Below, one piece after another: positions 6,914-14,248 of a stretch of 19,448 nucleotides of DNA (its first letter is position 1; each line of letters opens with the position of its first letter). The DNA is taken from contig CAYJIH010000035.1 in the NCBI GenBank assembly GCA_964370195.1, positions 1 through 19,448 on the forward strand, read 5' to 3'. The notes under the pieces are model-generated. The model saw nothing but the letters and a program-made list of their open reading frames with translations. It had not been told where the DNA came from and made no database searches. The position numbers were made by a program, and so were the translations under genes. Origin of the DNA: JAAYCI01 sp964370195. GTDB lineage: Bacteria; Bacillota; Clostridia; Oscillospirales; Ruminococcaceae.

Positions 6914-7606
6914 ATGACAGATTTTGATCGTTTGCAAACAAGCCAAGGCCTTATGTTTAAAGAGGCCGTGCTGACGCTTGCCGAAACGAAAAGCCGTGCC
7001 ATCATTGCAGAGGCAGGGCAAAAACGCGCCGATATGCTTGAAGAGGCGTATAAACAAACCGAACACACAGATTATGCCACGGTGAAAAGGCAGTACCTGA
7101 AAGACAACGAGCATGCGTACATGTCTGTGGCCACCGAAGCGCGCCGCGAACTGCTAAAGGAGCGCGGTGCCTTGGTGCAAGATATGTTCGACGAAGTGGA
7201 ACAAAAGCTTGTGGCATTTACAAAAAGCACGTCCTATGCGGCGTTTCTTACGTCGCTGCTACAAACAGGCGCAAGCGACATGGGCCACGATGTGCCACAG
7301 GGGGCGGCAGGGCGCATCACCGGCTTTTTAAACGATTTGTTAACGCGTGTTTCAAAACAAGAAGCCGACAAAAAACCAACACTCACCGTGCGCTTGCGCC
7401 CGGAGGACAGGCGCTTCGTTTTGGCCTTGCAAGATATTTTGCCTTCGGCACAATTTATAGATGATAAATCCATTCGCATCGGTGGCTTAAAAGTGGACGA
7501 TGGCCATGTTATGTTCGATGAAACGCTAGATAAGCGTTTTGCAGATGCAAAGGAACGTTTTTTTGAAAGTGGGCGTATGTGCGTGAATAGCGGGCAAGGT
7601 GCGTAA
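6914..7606 (+). CDS. ntpE: V/A-type ATPase peripheral stalk subunit E
   Basis: This 230-residue protein has the two-part layout of subunit E: a long charged N-terminal helix (about 20-120) that forms a coiled coil with subunit G/H, and a C-terminal alpha/beta domain (about 150-225) that contacts the catalytic head. Within the latter, KSIRIGGLKVDDGHVMFDETLDKRF is the well-known conserved part (Gly-Gly then D-G-x-x-x-x-x-x-x-L-x-x-R). A strong ribosome binding site (AAGGAG) lies about 8 nt upstream. It is followed by an unusually long 368-bp gap before ntpA. Confidence 0.88.
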   Translation: MTDFDRLQTSQGLMFKEAVLTLAETKSRAIIAEAGQKRADMLEEAYKQTEHTDYATVKRQYLKDNEHAYMSVATEARRELLKERGALVQDMFDEVEQKLVAFTKSTSYAAFLTSLLQTGASDMGHDVPQGAAGRITGFLNDLLTRVSKQEADKKPTLTVRLRPEDRRFVLALQDILPSAQFIDDKSIRIGGLKVDDGHVMFDETLDKRFADAKERFFESGRMCVNSGQGA

Positions 7607-7766
7607 GGCACCGTGCCATCCATTGTAGAAAGAACAGAGGCAACCCGTTGCAAAGCAATGCGTTTTATCACACAAGTTTCGGTGGCTGTTTTCGCTTGCA
7701 ATACGCGAATCCATGGTGGGTTGTTGCAGCATGCTGTTTTGGTTTTGTGTGCCCATTTGCATAAAA

Positions 7767-7795
7767 CGTGCCATAAGGGGTTTCTTTTTGGCACG
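7767..7795 (+). repeat. Stem-loop in the E-A spacer
   Basis: CGTGCCA (7767-7773) and TGGCACG (7789-7795) form a perfect 7-bp stem, and AAG/CTT inside the 15-nt loop can add three more pairs. The arm TGGCACG is repeated at 7798-7804, so alternative pairings are possible. There is no T-tract after it, so it is not a terminator. Confidence 0.5.
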
Positions 7796-7860
7796 GCTGG
7801 CACGCATGCGCCAAAAAGATGCCTGCCTGTGCTTTGCTGGCAAAATATGCCGCATTCAAA

Positions 7861-7913
7861 ACGCTTTATGCAATTTTTTACACAGGGCAGGGGTTTTAGT
7901 GCCCATAAAGCGT
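7861..7913 (+). repeat. Long two-tier stem-loop 62 nt upstream of ntpA
   Basis: ACGCTTTATG (7861-7870) and CATAAAGCGT (7904-7913) are perfect 10-bp reverse complements. Between them GGCA (7886-7889) can pair with TGCC (7900-7903) around a 10-nt loop, leaving a one-sided internal loop (7871-7885). The arrangement resembles a structured RNA rather than a terminator, since no T-tract follows. Confidence 0.55.
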
Positions 7914-7974
7914 GCACCCACGTCACGATTTTCAAGCACACAATCGCTTTTATAATAAAAGAGAGGTGTATTTT

Positions 7975-9738
7975 TTGAGTAAGCAAGATGTCATTTTCTC
8001 CATCAACGGGCCGGTTATCACGGTAAAGGAAACAAGTTCCTTTCAGATGCTGGAGATGGTATTTGTAGGAAACGCAGGCCTCATTGCGGAAGTAATTTCC
8101 GTTAGCGATGCGTTAACAACGATACAAGTATACGAAGATACGAGCGGTTTGTGCATTGACGAGCCTGTGCGCGGCAGTGGCGCGCCTTTATCGGTTACCT
8201 TGGGGCCGGGCATCATGCAAAACATTTTCGACGGCATTCAGCGCCCGCTTCGCGAGATGGAAGGGATAAGCGGTGCCTTCATTCGCACAGGGCTTGCTGT
8301 GCAAAACCTAGACGAAGAAAAAACATGGGATGTTACCATGCTGGCCAATGTGGGCGACGTGCTGCAAAGCGGCACTATTTTTGCCACATGCCCGGAAACG
8401 CCCGTTATTACGCATAAAAGTATGATACCACCCACCCTTTCGGGCGAGGTGACATGGGTGGCCGAAAGTGGCGCATACACCATTAAGCAACCCCTGCTTC
8501 GCCTAAAAGACGAGGACGGCGAGGAGCACGAGGTATGCCTTGCGCAGCGCTGGCCCGTTAAAACACCGCGCCCTGTGCGCAAGCGCGAAAGCATTGGCCG
8601 CCCGCTCATCACAGGCCAGCGTGTAATCGACACCTTGTTCCCCATCGCAAAAGGTGGCACGTGTGCCATCCCGGGTGGCTTTGGCACGGGAAAAACCATG
8701 ACACAACATCAGTTTGCCAAATGGAGTGATGCCGACATCGTGGTGTATGTGGGCTGTGGCGAGCGTGGAAACGAAATGACGCAGGTGCTGGACGAATTTG
8801 GCAGCCTGGTGGACCCAAAAACCGGAAAACTGATGACAGACCGCACGGTTTTAATTGCAAATACATCCAATATGCCGGTGGCTGCACGCGAAGCATCCAT
8901 TTACACAGGCGTTACCTTGGCCGAATATTACAGGGACATGGGCTACGATGTGGCCATGATGGCCGATTCCTCTTCGCGTTGGGCCGAGGCACTGCGTGAA
9001 ATTTCCGGTCGCCTTGAAGAAATGCCGGCCGAGGAAGGCTTCCCGGCGTATTTGCCCAGCCGCCTGGCCGGTTTTTACGAGCGCGCAGGCACGGTGGAAG
9101 GCCTTAATGGCACAAACGGCAGCGTCACCATCATTGGTGCCGTAAGCCCGCAAGGTGCCGATTTTTCAGAGCCGGTTACACAAAACACACGTCGTTTTGT
9201 GCGTTGTTTCTTGGCGCTGGATAAAAATTTAGCGTATGCACGGCATTATCCGGCCATCAATTGGAACTTAAGTTACAGCGAGTATTACGACGATCTGGAC
9301 GCGTATTATAACAAAGAAATGGGCGAGACATTTGCGCAGTGCCGCACGCGCATTTTAAGCCTGCTAAGCAAAGAAACAAGTTTGCAGGAAATTGTAAAAC
9401 TGATTGGCACAGATGTGCTGCCGGAAACGCAAAAGCTAACGCTGGAAGTGGCCCGCGTGATTCGCACAGGCTTTTTACAGCAAAATGCCTACCATAAGGA
9501 CGACACATTTGTGCCGCTGGAAAAACAACTGCGCATGATGCAGGTGATTTTGCATCTGCAAGACAAAGCGCAACCACTTGTGGAAGCCGGCATGACGATT
9601 TCTGCTGTGACGAAAACAGGCCTGCTAGAGCGGCTGATTAAAATCAAATACGATGTGCCGAACGATCGTCTCGACCTGTTCGACGGTTACTTTAAAGACA
9701 TTGACGACAGCTTGCAAGCGGCGTATCGTCCAATGTAA
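7975..9738 (+). CDS. ntpA: V/A-type ATPase catalytic subunit A
   Basis: This 587-residue protein carries the ATP-hydrolysing/synthesising site. The Walker A loop is PGGFGTGKT (233-241), the catalytic glutamate lies in GERGNEM (Glu263), and the Walker B/ADSSSRWAEA segment is at 330-339. The family's extra non-homologous region (about 110-200), absent from F-type beta subunits, is present. The start is a TTG at 7975, chosen because GAGAGG (7961-7966) is correctly spaced and the protein then begins MSKQDVIFSINGP, matching the family's N-terminus. The frame is open upstream to 7912, but that extension is not conserved-looking. The rare start codon may limit translation; the gene also sits after the structured spacer. 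Confidence 0.96.
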   Translation: MSKQDVIFSINGPVITVKETSSFQMLEMVFVGNAGLIAEVISVSDALTTIQVYEDTSGLCIDEPVRGSGAPLSVTLGPGIMQNIFDGIQRPLREMEGISGAFIRTGLAVQNLDEEKTWDVTMLANVGDVLQSGTIFATCPETPVITHKSMIPPTLSGEVTWVAESGAYTIKQPLLRLKDEDGEEHEVCLAQRWPVKTPRPVRKRESIGRPLITGQRVIDTLFPIAKGGTCAIPGGFGTGKTMTQHQFAKWSDADIVVYVGCGERGNEMTQVLDEFGSLVDPKTGKLMTDRTVLIANTSNMPVAAREASIYTGVTLAEYYRDMGYDVAMMADSSSRWAEALREISGRLEEMPAEEGFPAYLPSRLAGFYERAGTVEGLNGTNGSVTIIGAVSPQGADFSEPVTQNTRRFVRCFLALDKNLAYARHYPAINWNLSYSEYYDDLDAYYNKEMGETFAQCRTRILSLLSKETSLQEIVKLIGTDVLPETQKLTLEVARVIRTGFLQQNAYHKDDTFVPLEKQLRMMQVILHLQDKAQPLVEAGMTISAVTKTGLLERLIKIKYDVPNDRLDLFDGYFKDIDDSLQAAYRPM

Positions 9739-9809
9739 AACTGCATAATTTCAATGATATTGTGTTTGTTTTGTAAGCAAGAAAGAGCAGACAGAAAAGG
9801 AGAGCAGGC

Positions 9810-11285
9810 ATGGCCATGGAATATATGGGTCTAAGCAACATCAATGGCCCTTTGGTAACGTTAGAAGGCGTGCAAAACGTAAGCAATGAAGAGATGGTGG
9901 AACTGAAAACAAAAGGCGGAACACGCCTTGGGCGCGTGGTGACACTGGAGGGCGACAAAGCGGTGGTGCAGGTGCTTTCCGGCACGGCAGGCCTTGGGTT
10001 AAACAACGTAAACACGCGTTTTACAGGCCGCCCGATGCGCCTTGCATTGGGCAGCGAAATCATCGGCCGTATATTCAACGGTGCCGGAGAGCCCATCGAT
10101 GGGCTGGGCCCTGTCTACGCCGAAACGGTGCGCGATGTAAACGGCAGCCCCATAAACCCGGTGTCGCGCAATTACCCAAGAAACTACATTCGCACGGGAA
10201 TTTCTTCCATTGATACGCTCATCACGTTGATTCGTGGCCAAAAATTGCCCATTTTTTCGGGCAGTGGCATGAGCCACAACCGCCTTGCGGCACAAATTGC
10301 CCGCCAAGCGAGATTAAGCGATGAGGCAGGGGAAGATTTTGCCATTGTGTTTTGTGCGATGGGCGTTACAAAAGATGTGGCCGATTATTTTAAACGTAGC
10401 TTTGAGGAATCGGGCGCGTTGAGCCGTGTAACGATGTTTTTAAACCTTTCAAGCGACCCAATCGTAGAGCGCACCATCACGCCACGCTGTGCTTTAACAG
10501 CGGCCGAGTATCTTGCGTTTGAAAAAAATATGCACATTCTCGTTATTTTAAGCGATATGACAAGCTACGCCGAGGCACTGCGTGAATTCTCGTCCTCTCG
10601 CGGCGAAATTCCGGGCCGAAAAGGCTACCCCGGCTACCTGTACAGCGATTTGGCTAGTTTGTACGAACGAGCCGGCGTGCTAAAGGGAAAAAGCGGCAGT
10701 GTAACGCAGTTGCCCATTCTCACCATGCCAAACGACGACATCACCAGCCCCGTGCCGGATTTAACAGGCTACATTACCGAGGGGCAAATTGTGCTAGACC
10801 GTTACCTCGACCAAACGGGCATTTATCCGCCGGTTAGTGTGCTGCCCAGCCTTTCCCGCCTGATGAAAGACGGCATTGGCGAAGGCTACACCCGTGCCGA
10901 CCATCAAGCGGTGGCAAACCAGCTGTTTGCTTCGTACGCAAAGGTAAGCGATGCGCGCGGCCTTGCCAATGTAATCGGCGAGGAGGAATTGGGCGAGGCA
11001 GACAAGCGTTATCTTGATTTTGGCGCACAGTTTGAGCGAGACTTTTTGTGCCAAGGGGCAAAAGAGGAGCGCACGATCGACGAAAGTTTAGAGCTTGGTT
11101 GGAAATTGCTTTCCATTTTGCCGCGCAGTGAACTGGACCGTATGGATAGCAAATTGCTTGCCGAAAAACTGGGGCCGGCGAGCGAAGAAAATGCAGAGGT
11201 ACGGCCAAACAGCATGCCTTTGCCGCAAACGGGAATGAAGCCACCGAAGGAGCGCGGCAAAGCAGCGGCTGTGCCGGAAAAATAA
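9810..11285 (+). CDS. ntpB: V/A-type ATPase regulatory subunit B
   Basis: This 491-residue protein is the non-catalytic partner alternating with A in the head. It has the family's N-terminal MEYMGLSNINGPLV-type barrel, a degenerate P-loop (SGSGMSHN, 150-157) that lacks the catalytic Lys-Thr, and conserved segments such as SSRGEIPGRKGYPGYLYSDL and the ITEGQIVLDR stretch. The ribosome binding site AAGGAG (9797-9802) is 7 nt before the ATG. The last 36 residues (456-491), rich in Pro, Lys and Ala, extend past the usual C-terminus and look like a disordered tail. The gap after ntpA is 71 bp. Confidence 0.96.
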   Translation: MAMEYMGLSNINGPLVTLEGVQNVSNEEMVELKTKGGTRLGRVVTLEGDKAVVQVLSGTAGLGLNNVNTRFTGRPMRLALGSEIIGRIFNGAGEPIDGLGPVYAETVRDVNGSPINPVSRNYPRNYIRTGISSIDTLITLIRGQKLPIFSGSGMSHNRLAAQIARQARLSDEAGEDFAIVFCAMGVTKDVADYFKRSFEESGALSRVTMFLNLSSDPIVERTITPRCALTAAEYLAFEKNMHILVILSDMTSYAEALREFSSSRGEIPGRKGYPGYLYSDLASLYERAGVLKGKSGSVTQLPILTMPNDDITSPVPDLTGYITEGQIVLDRYLDQTGIYPPVSVLPSLSRLMKDGIGEGYTRADHQAVANQLFASYAKVSDARGLANVIGEEELGEADKRYLDFGAQFERDFLCQGAKEERTIDESLELGWKLLSILPRSELDRMDSKLLAEKLGPASEENAEVRPNSMPLPQTGMKPPKERGKAAAVPEK

Positions 11286-11318
11286 AAGGTGATGATGTGC
11301 TGAAAGGAGGGGGACGAG

Positions 11319-11933
11319 ATGCCGGTGCAAGTGTCGCCCACAAAGGCAAATTTGCTGAACATTAAAAAAAATCTGGCGCTTGCCAAAACAGGGTTCGATT
11401 TGTTAGATAGAAAAAGAAACGTGCTTATGCGCGAAATGATGAAGCTCATCGACGAAGCCAGCGCGCTGCAAAGCGACATTGGCAACAGCTTTACCAATGC
11501 ATATCAAGCGCTGCAAATGGCAAATGTCACCTTGGGCATTGAAATTACGCAGGAAAATTATGCCGAGGAGGAACAAGGTTTTTCCTTTACAAATCGCAGC
11601 GTGATGGGCATCAACTTGCCCACAACGAAGCTAGAGAAAAAAACACCGTTTCCCTATTTCGGTTTTCGCAGTTCCAATGCCTATTTAGATCGAAGCTACA
11701 TCAACTTTCATCGTGTAAAGGAACTATCGGCACGGCTTGCAGGCGTGGAAAACAGTGTGTACCGCCTTGCCATGGCCATCAAAAAAACGCAACGACGCGC
11801 CAATATGCTGGAAAATGTGGTCATCCCACGGTATGAGGAAGATTTGCGCTTCATTGCCAGCGTTTTAGAAGAGCATGAGCGCGAAGAATTTACACGCATG
11901 AAGGTGATAAAACGCCATAAACGCAAAGCGTGA
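11319..11933 (+). CDS. ntpD: V/A-type ATPase central shaft subunit D
   Basis: This 204-residue protein is the rotating shaft: two long helices at the ends of the chain form a coiled coil inside the A/B head. Seen are the N-terminal PTKANLLNIKKNLALAKTGFDLLDRKRNVLM, a hallmark of the family (the x-L-x-x-x-K-x-x-L-x-x-A-x-x-G-x-x-L-L-x-x-K-R pattern), and the matching C-terminal helix with KKTQRRANMLENVVIPRYEE. A very strong ribosome binding site (AAAGGAGG, 11302-11309) precedes the ATG. It is the last gene of the operon and faces the fbp gene, with a terminator hairpin between. Confidence 0.95.
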   Translation: MPVQVSPTKANLLNIKKNLALAKTGFDLLDRKRNVLMREMMKLIDEASALQSDIGNSFTNAYQALQMANVTLGIEITQENYAEEEQGFSFTNRSVMGINLPTTKLEKKTPFPYFGFRSSNAYLDRSYINFHRVKELSARLAGVENSVYRLAMAIKKTQRRANMLENVVIPRYEEDLRFIASVLEEHEREEFTRMKVIKRHKRKA

Positions 11934-11960
11934 GGCCTTGGCACGTTGCAGCAAAATAAT

Positions 11961-11998
11961 GAAATAAAAACACCCGCCGCATGATGCCGGCGGGTGTT
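11961..11998 (-). terminator. Terminator shared by fbp and the ATPase operon
   Basis: AACACCCGCCG (11969-11979) and CGGCGGGTGTT (11988-11998) form a perfect 11-bp GC-rich stem with an 8-nt loop. On the minus strand the stem is followed by a T-rich run (TTTTTATTTC), so it terminates fbp well. On the plus strand the following run is weaker (CAATATTTGTGTTTT), but it probably also ends the ATPase operon. It sits between two convergent stops. Confidence 0.88.
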
Positions 11999-12011
11999 CA
12001 ATATTTGTGTT

Positions 12012-13991
12012 TTATTGTGATTTGATGAGGCCCATGCCATAGCCGGCCACCAGCATTTTTAAATCGTTTATCTTTTTGGAAATAGCAACCCCTTGGTCGG
12101 TTTCCGCAATGGTGATGCGTTTTTCGTACGTTTCAACAAGAATGTTCTTGGAATGCATGTCATCGTTGTTTTCGATAACGGCCGAAACCCCTTTAAAAGG
12201 ATGATGCTCGGAAAGAAGAAGCTGATAGCTGTTTGATACAAGGGTATAGCCGGAAATGCCCGTCACGCTTTGGTATGCTTTCGAAATGCCGCCATCAATA
12301 ATTAACACTTTTCCGTCGGCCTTAATGGGCGATTCCCCTTTTTTAATTTTCACAGGAACATGCCCGTTTACAATGTGGGCATGTTCGTTTTTTAGGCCAA
12401 ATTCTGCAATAATCTTTTCAGCTGTTTCGCGCTTAATAATGTGCTTGTAGTAGGGGTCTTTTGGTTCATGCCATGCGCTTTCGTCTTGTATAAACACACG
12501 CTCAAACGTCGTCATTTTATCTTTTCCATTCAATGGCGAGGTGGGCCCACACCATAAATACCACATAAAATCCAGGCCAAACGCTTTTTCATCACGGTTT
12601 CCATACGCCCCCACACGGCACAATGTGTCGCACAAATCCATAAATGCTTTGCCTTTATACAAGGTGCCTTCGTGTTCAAACGAGGCAAACGCACCACTTT
12701 TATCCATGGGAATACAACCATGGTACATCAAATTTTGGTTATCAACTTTGTAAATGCCGCCGTTTTGAAACAAAAAGTGAACATGCTTGTGCAACAGGCT
12801 GTTGTGCATAAACGAAAATTGAAGCTGGTTGATAACATGTTGTTCCTCTGGTGTAAGCGCATACACATCATCCCAGTTGATAGTGGGGAAGTGTGTGTCG
12901 CTCATTTCATACGTTTTGCCGTCAATTGTGATGCATTTATTCGCCATATCGATTTTGTCTAACAGCAGCCGATCTTGCATGTCAAATTCCGGGCGATTTT
13001 GTATAATTTGCCCTTCTAATTTTAGCTGAATCACGGTAATGGCTTTGTTCACTTTGCTGGCAAGGGCGATGTTTTGCTCTTCTAGATGGCTTGGGGCGGC
13101 CGTGTTTTCTTGCATTTTTGGCATAAAGCATGTGCAAGGGTCGTTTTCGTATTGGCTAAGCGCAAACACAGCCAGCGGGCGAATGTTTAGGCCATAGCCT
13201 TCCTCTAGGCTTAAAAAATTGTTGTAGCGAATGCTGTTTCGAATTACATTGGCAATGCTTGCCTTGTGGCCATGTGTGGCAGCCATCCACACAACATCGT
13301 GGTTTCCCCACTGAAAATCCACGTTGTTGCGTTTGCATAAATCATCCATAATAAGATGTGCACCATAGCCTCTGTCGAAAATATCGCCGATGATGTGCAG
13401 TTTATCTACAATGATGTTTTGTAAAAGGTGTGCCAGCTCAATGATAAAATCATCGGCACGGCCCACTTGAATAATGGTGTCGATGATATTGCGGAAATAA
13501 TCTCGCTTGTTCACCTCGTAGTTGTCGGTGTATAGCAGTTCGTCTATGATGTATAAAAAATCTTTCGGCAGGGCCTTGCGCACTTTGGAACGTGTATATT
13601 TAGACGTAGCCACGCGGCATATCCCCACTAGCCTCATCAAAACACTGGCATACCATTCGTTTGTGCACATGCCTTTTTCGCGCATGTCTGCCAGTTTTTC
13701 GTGTGGGTAATAAATGATGGTGGCCAAAAGGTTTTTGTCTTCTTCGTGCAAGGTGCCGGAAAAGCAAAGGTCTATTTTTCTTTTGATAGAGCCGGAGGCA
13801 TTTTTTACAATGTGTGTAAACACTTCGTACTCGCCGTGCAAATCGCTAATAAAATGTTCTGTGCCTTTGGGCAAGTTTAAAATGGCTGTTAAGTTGATGA
13901 TTTCTGTGCAGGCTGCCTGGCTGGTGGGATAGCTGGTGGCCAGCAGTTCCAAAAAGTTTTTTTCGCGCAGAATTTGCTCTTGGCTGTACAT
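12012..13991 (-). CDS. fbp: Fructose-1,6-bisphosphatase, class III
   Basis: This gluconeogenic enzyme removes the 1-phosphate of fructose-1,6-bisphosphate to give fructose-6-phosphate in the cytoplasm. The 659-residue protein belongs to the Firmicute class III type (B. subtilis Fbp), a metallophosphatase. Metal-binding motifs are present: FISDLHGE (48-54), GDIFDRG (202-208), GNHD (229-232) and NGHVPV (His544). The frame stays open 27 codons further upstream, but the start at 13991 is preceded by GGAGGG at ideal spacing and gives the family's typical N-terminus. Upstream is its own promoter (14099-14127); downstream is a strong terminator, so it appears to be a single-gene transcript. Confidence 0.96.
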   Translation of the reverse strand: MYSQEQILREKNFLELLATSYPTSQAACTEIINLTAILNLPKGTEHFISDLHGEYEVFTHIVKNASGSIKRKIDLCFSGTLHEEDKNLLATIIYYPHEKLADMREKGMCTNEWYASVLMRLVGICRVATSKYTRSKVRKALPKDFLYIIDELLYTDNYEVNKRDYFRNIIDTIIQVGRADDFIIELAHLLQNIIVDKLHIIGDIFDRGYGAHLIMDDLCKRNNVDFQWGNHDVVWMAATHGHKASIANVIRNSIRYNNFLSLEEGYGLNIRPLAVFALSQYENDPCTCFMPKMQENTAAPSHLEEQNIALASKVNKAITVIQLKLEGQIIQNRPEFDMQDRLLLDKIDMANKCITIDGKTYEMSDTHFPTINWDDVYALTPEEQHVINQLQFSFMHNSLLHKHVHFLFQNGGIYKVDNQNLMYHGCIPMDKSGAFASFEHEGTLYKGKAFMDLCDTLCRVGAYGNRDEKAFGLDFMWYLWCGPTSPLNGKDKMTTFERVFIQDESAWHEPKDPYYKHIIKRETAEKIIAEFGLKNEHAHIVNGHVPVKIKKGESPIKADGKVLIIDGGISKAYQSVTGISGYTLVSNSYQLLLSEHHPFKGVSAVIENNDDMHSKNILVETYEKRITIAETDQGVAISKKINDLKMLVAGYGMGLIKSQ

Positions 13992-14098
13992 AAAGTGCCC
14001 TCCGAAAATGGGTGAAGTTGCGGGTAGGTGCGCGGTATGTTGTGGCAGTAGCAGTAAAATTGTAAAAATCACGAAATAAAGGTAAAAGAGCCGTATCT

Positions 14099-14127
14099 AT
14101 TATACAGCATCGTGTTTTTTTTAGCAA
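14099..14127 (-). promoter_or_regulatory. Promoter of fbp
   Basis: On the minus strand TTGCTA (14122-14127) and a perfect TATAAT (14099-14104) are separated by exactly 17 bp. Transcription would start near 14092, giving a leader of about 100 nt before the fbp start. Confidence 0.75.
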
Positions 14128-14163
14128 TATGCAACGACAATTGGGCGCATACAAAACGTATAT

Positions 14164-14178
14164 AAATAATCATTATAT
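14164..14178. promoter_or_regulatory. PerR/Fur-like palindrome upstream of fbp
   Basis: The core ATAATCATTAT (14166-14176) is a perfect 5-1-5 palindrome. Compared with the B. subtilis PerR box (TTATAATNATTATAA) the 15-bp site matches 11 of 14 defined positions, and it matches 10 of 14 for the Fur box. It lies 36 bp upstream of the fbp -35 box and just past the htrA terminator. The region is AT-rich, so chance is a real possibility. Confidence 0.3.
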
Positions 14179-14180
14179 AC

Positions 14181-14224
14181 AAAAATGGGAAAGCACCGGC
14201 CGGTTTGGCGCAGTGCTTTCCCAT
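14181..14224 (-). terminator. Terminator of the HtrA-type protease gene
   Basis: ATGGGAAAGCAC (14185-14196) and GTGCTTTCCCAT (14213-14224) form a perfect 12-bp stem with a 16-nt loop. On the minus strand it lies 24 nt after the protease stop and is followed by TTTT (14181-14184) and AT-rich sequence. Confidence 0.85.
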
Positions 14225-14248
14225 AAATATTTTTTGTGCCCGTTGGCA

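Larger units (their letters stand above)
7607..7974. other. Hairpin-rich 368-bp gap inside the ATPase operon
   Basis: No convincing gene lies here. The frames open in this stretch encode Cys/His-rich, low-complexity products with no ribosome binding site or recognisable domain. The DNA is rich in inverted repeats: CGTTGC/GCAATG (7646-7660 region), TTCGC/GCGAA (7691-7709), the palindrome CAGCATGCTG (7727-7736), CGTGCCA/TGGCACG (7767-7795), GGCA/TGCC (7839-7851 region) and ACGCTTTATG/CATAAAGCGT (7861-7913). All other junctions in the operon are under about 95 bp. A structured RNA affecting expression of the A gene is a reasonable inference; I do not recognise a known riboswitch class. Confidence 0.55.

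Noticed and set aside
7929..7956. TTTTCA-16 bp-TATAAT just before ntpA, resembling an internal promoter
   Set aside because: The start point would fall at about 7963, inside the ntpA ribosome binding site, leaving no usable leader.
7613..7978. Open frame of 121 codons filling most of the ntpE-ntpA gap
   Set aside because: No ribosome binding site, a Cys/His-rich composition unlike the neighbouring proteins and no recognisable domain; minus-strand frames across the same stretch look equally non-coding.
13992..14072. 27-codon upstream extension of fbp
   Set aside because: It lacks a ribosome binding site, encodes a low-quality hydrophobic stretch, and the ATG at 13991 has an excellent site and the family's usual N-terminus.
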